The notes under the pieces were generated by a model. The model searched no databases, had not been told where the DNA came from, and saw only the letters and a program-made list of their open reading frames with translations. Made by a program: the position numbers and the translations under genes. From contig DAIDKV010000033.1 of assembly GCA_027449865.1 (NCBI GenBank), positions 28,547 to 92,546 of the forward strand: a stretch of 64,000 bases of DNA, written 5' to 3'. The DNA comes from Planctomycetales bacterium. Its GTDB lineage: Bacteria > Planctomycetota > Planctomycetia > Isosphaerales > Isosphaeraceae. Positions 62,639 through 64,000 of this stretch are shown piece after piece; position 1 is the first letter of the stretch; the number at the start of each line of letters is the position of its first letter.

Positions 62639-63898
62639 ATGGCCATGAAAGACAGGAAGCGACGAGGCGTCAAGTATCTGGTCCATCGGGTGGAAGGGCT
62701 CGAGGAGAGGAAACTGCTCAGCGGGATGCCCGAGCACCTCCAGCAGATCGCCCTGCTCCGGTCGTTCGGGATCCCGACGGGGAGCCCGGTCCCGCTCGGT
62801 CACGCATACGAGGGCGGGCACAGCGCCGAGGCCGCGATCGTCCGGCGCGAGCATCGGGAGCATTCGCAGTTGGTGAACGCGTCGCACAAGCATGGCGGCC
62901 ATGCCGCCAACGACACCGGAACCCTGATCTCGGTCACTCCGTCCGCGTTCGACCTCTCGTTCCGCGGGCCCCTCCCCGGCATGGCAAACGGCCGGGCGAC
63001 GATCCACTTCCAGGTTTACAGCCAGCCGCGGGGCGGCACGCTCCTGTTCTCTGAGACGCAGCGCGTCGTGGTGAGCAAGGGCTCCTTCTCCTCGCTGATC
63101 GGGGCGGCGACCCCGGGAGGTATCCCCTGGAGTATCTTCGCCACCAACCCGACAATTTACGTCTCCTACACGACCGGTGCCCGACCTTTCGTCGAGGTGG
63201 GCGCCCGGACGCCCATCAACGTCAACCAGGCGATGGGTCCGATGGGTCCTCAAGGGGCCACTGGGCCCATCGGTCCACAGGGCGTGAGCGGGATGGCCGG
63301 CCCCCAGGGGATGATCGGAGCGACCGGAGCCACGGGCCTCACCGGTCCGACCGGACCCACGGGAGCCACCGGGGCCACGGGCCTCACCGGTCCGACCGGA
63401 CCCACGGGGCCCACCGGACCCACGGGGCCCACCGGACCCACGGGAGCCACCGGGACCGGCATCAGCTCGGTCGTTTCCAAGTCGGCCTCGATTTCGACGC
63501 TGAACAGCGGGGGATGGTACTACTTCGATGGTGATGCGCCGGGACACACACCTATCACTATTACCTTGGCGACCGCCTCAACGGTCGTGGTCACCGGCGA
63601 TGTTGTCATCGGCAGCGTACCCGGGACCACCTCGTCGGACTCCATCGAGATCTCGTGTGGATACTCGTCCTCCTCTATTCCTTCCCCCAGTACCCCTGCG
63701 AGCTACATGACGGTTACTCCGGTGATCGCGGCAAATGGGACGACCGAGTTGACGTACACCGCCGCCCTTTCGATTGCGACGGCCGGTACGTATTACGTTG
63801 GCATGGTGTATGACACATCAGCAACGACATTCCAAACGTTAGGCAATACATCGGGGTCCATCGAGGACACCGTGATGGTGTTACCGGGTGTCTCCTGA
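62639..63898 (+). CDS. Secreted collagen-like (Gly-X-Y) protein with planctomycete LEERKLLS motif
   Basis: The 419-residue protein starts [20 protein letters not shown], then LEERKLLSG, the N-terminal motif of planctomycete surface proteins thought to act in sorting. A beta-rich domain follows ([13 protein letters not shown] and [15 protein letters not shown]). Residues about 198-273 are a Gly-X-Y tract ([19 protein letters not shown]), and a C-terminal domain with [20 protein letters not shown] ends the protein. The GXY tract would form a collagen-like triple helix. AGGGGGAA precedes the ATG at 62639; an ATG at 62474 is less likely. The protein is probably exported and surface-attached. Confidence 0.85.
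   Translation: MAMKDRKRRGVKYLVHRVEGLEERKLLSGMPEHLQQIALLRSFGIPTGSPVPLGHAYEGGHSAEAAIVRREHREHSQLVNASHKHGGHAANDTGTLISVTPSAFDLSFRGPLPGMANGRATIHFQVYSQPRGGTLLFSETQRVVVSKGSFSSLIGAATPGGIPWSIFATNPTIYVSYTTGARPFVEVGARTPINVNQAMGPMGPQGATGPIGPQGVSGMAGPQGMIGATGATGLTGPTGPTGATGATGLTGPTGPTGPTGPTGPTGPTGATGTGISSVVSKSASISTLNSGGWYYFDGDAPGHTPITITLATASTVVVTGDVVIGSVPGTTSSDSIEISCGYSSSSIPSPSTPASYMTVTPVIAANGTTELTYTAALSIATAGTYYVGMVYDTSATTFQTLGNTSGSIEDTVMVLPGVS
63229..63456 (+). repeat. Collagen-like 9-bp coding repeat
   Basis: The tract is built from 9-bp units such as ggtccgaccggacccacggg, encoding GPTGPTGAT. The near-identical units suggest expansion by slippage and length variation between strains. Confidence 0.85.
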
Positions 63899-64000
63899 TA
63901 GGGCCGATCAATCCGTGCGTGCGGCCCAGGCCCTCCGACGACGAAGGTGACCGAGCGACGATCGCGGATGGCCGCGGCTCTCCCCTGGGGGCGCGGCCAT

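Noticed and set aside
63229..63456. CRISPR or satellite array
   Set aside because: The 9-bp units are in frame and encode Gly-X-Y repeats.

Overview
The window is high-GC bacterial DNA that reads as a planctomycete, most likely of the Isosphaerales type. The evidence is a coupled pair of planctomycete cytochrome/DUF1592 and DUF1552 genes, a DUF4159 protein, secreted proteins with an N-terminal LExRx(LLS) motif, a very long SecA (about 1210 aa), the NAQKSTGPRT paralogue family, an enlarged ResB/CcsA pair, and many dispersed palindromic repeats. This assignment is inferred from gene content. No rRNA or other phylogenetic marker, tRNA or CRISPR array was seen.

Layout. 1-5.7 kb: end of an arsenite methyltransferase gene, then an accessory stretch with a RAYT-type (REP-associated tyrosine) transposase, about eight copies of a palindromic element, a methyltransferase, a RuvC-like protein, a small membrane protein, and a ybaK-DUF952 operon. 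A second family of nested palindrome lies at 5.5 kb. 5.7-8.4 kb: a PD-(D/E)xK-like protein preceded by frameshifted sequence, and a NAQKSTGPRT-family protein. 8.6-16.8 kb: a FabD-like acyltransferase followed by a beta-oxidation operon (acyl-CoA dehydrogenase, FadJ-like fusion, thiolase) and a TIM-barrel epimerase-like gene. 16.9-30.6 kb: a redox/heme region. On the minus strand an ECF sigma factor carrying a membrane helix and a C-terminal CxxCH (cytochrome c'-like) domain is followed by ResB, CcsA, a nucleotide pyrophosphatase-like protein and a DUF4159 protein. The DUF1592-DUF1552 pair is divergent from the sigma gene. 30.7-36.7 kb: a BNR-type propeller protein, a sigma-factor remnant, a Ser/Thr kinase and a small stress-type cluster (GlsB-like, DUF2382, a lipoprotein with an internal duplication). 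36.8-48 kb: a giant secreted subtilase with glycine-rich repeats and EF-hands, DUF3467, WaaA and SecA. 48-54.5 kb: two tandem secreted GMGG-repeat paralogues, two possible small secreted proteins and a sorbosone dehydrogenase-like protein. 54.7-64 kb: TPR-sulfotransferase, MBL hydrolase, UDP-sugar and GDP-mannose pyrophosphorylases, glycosyltransferase and a secreted collagen-like protein, which together suggest surface polysaccharide and envelope functions.

The strongest candidate for an undescribed system is the ECF sigma factor with a built-in extracytoplasmic heme-binding domain (25695-26966). It sits directly upstream of the cytochrome c maturation genes and divergent from a multi-heme planctomycete cytochrome operon. 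I infer a one-protein redox or heme sensor controlling cytochrome production. The second is the RAYT-REP island at 0.8-3.9 kb.
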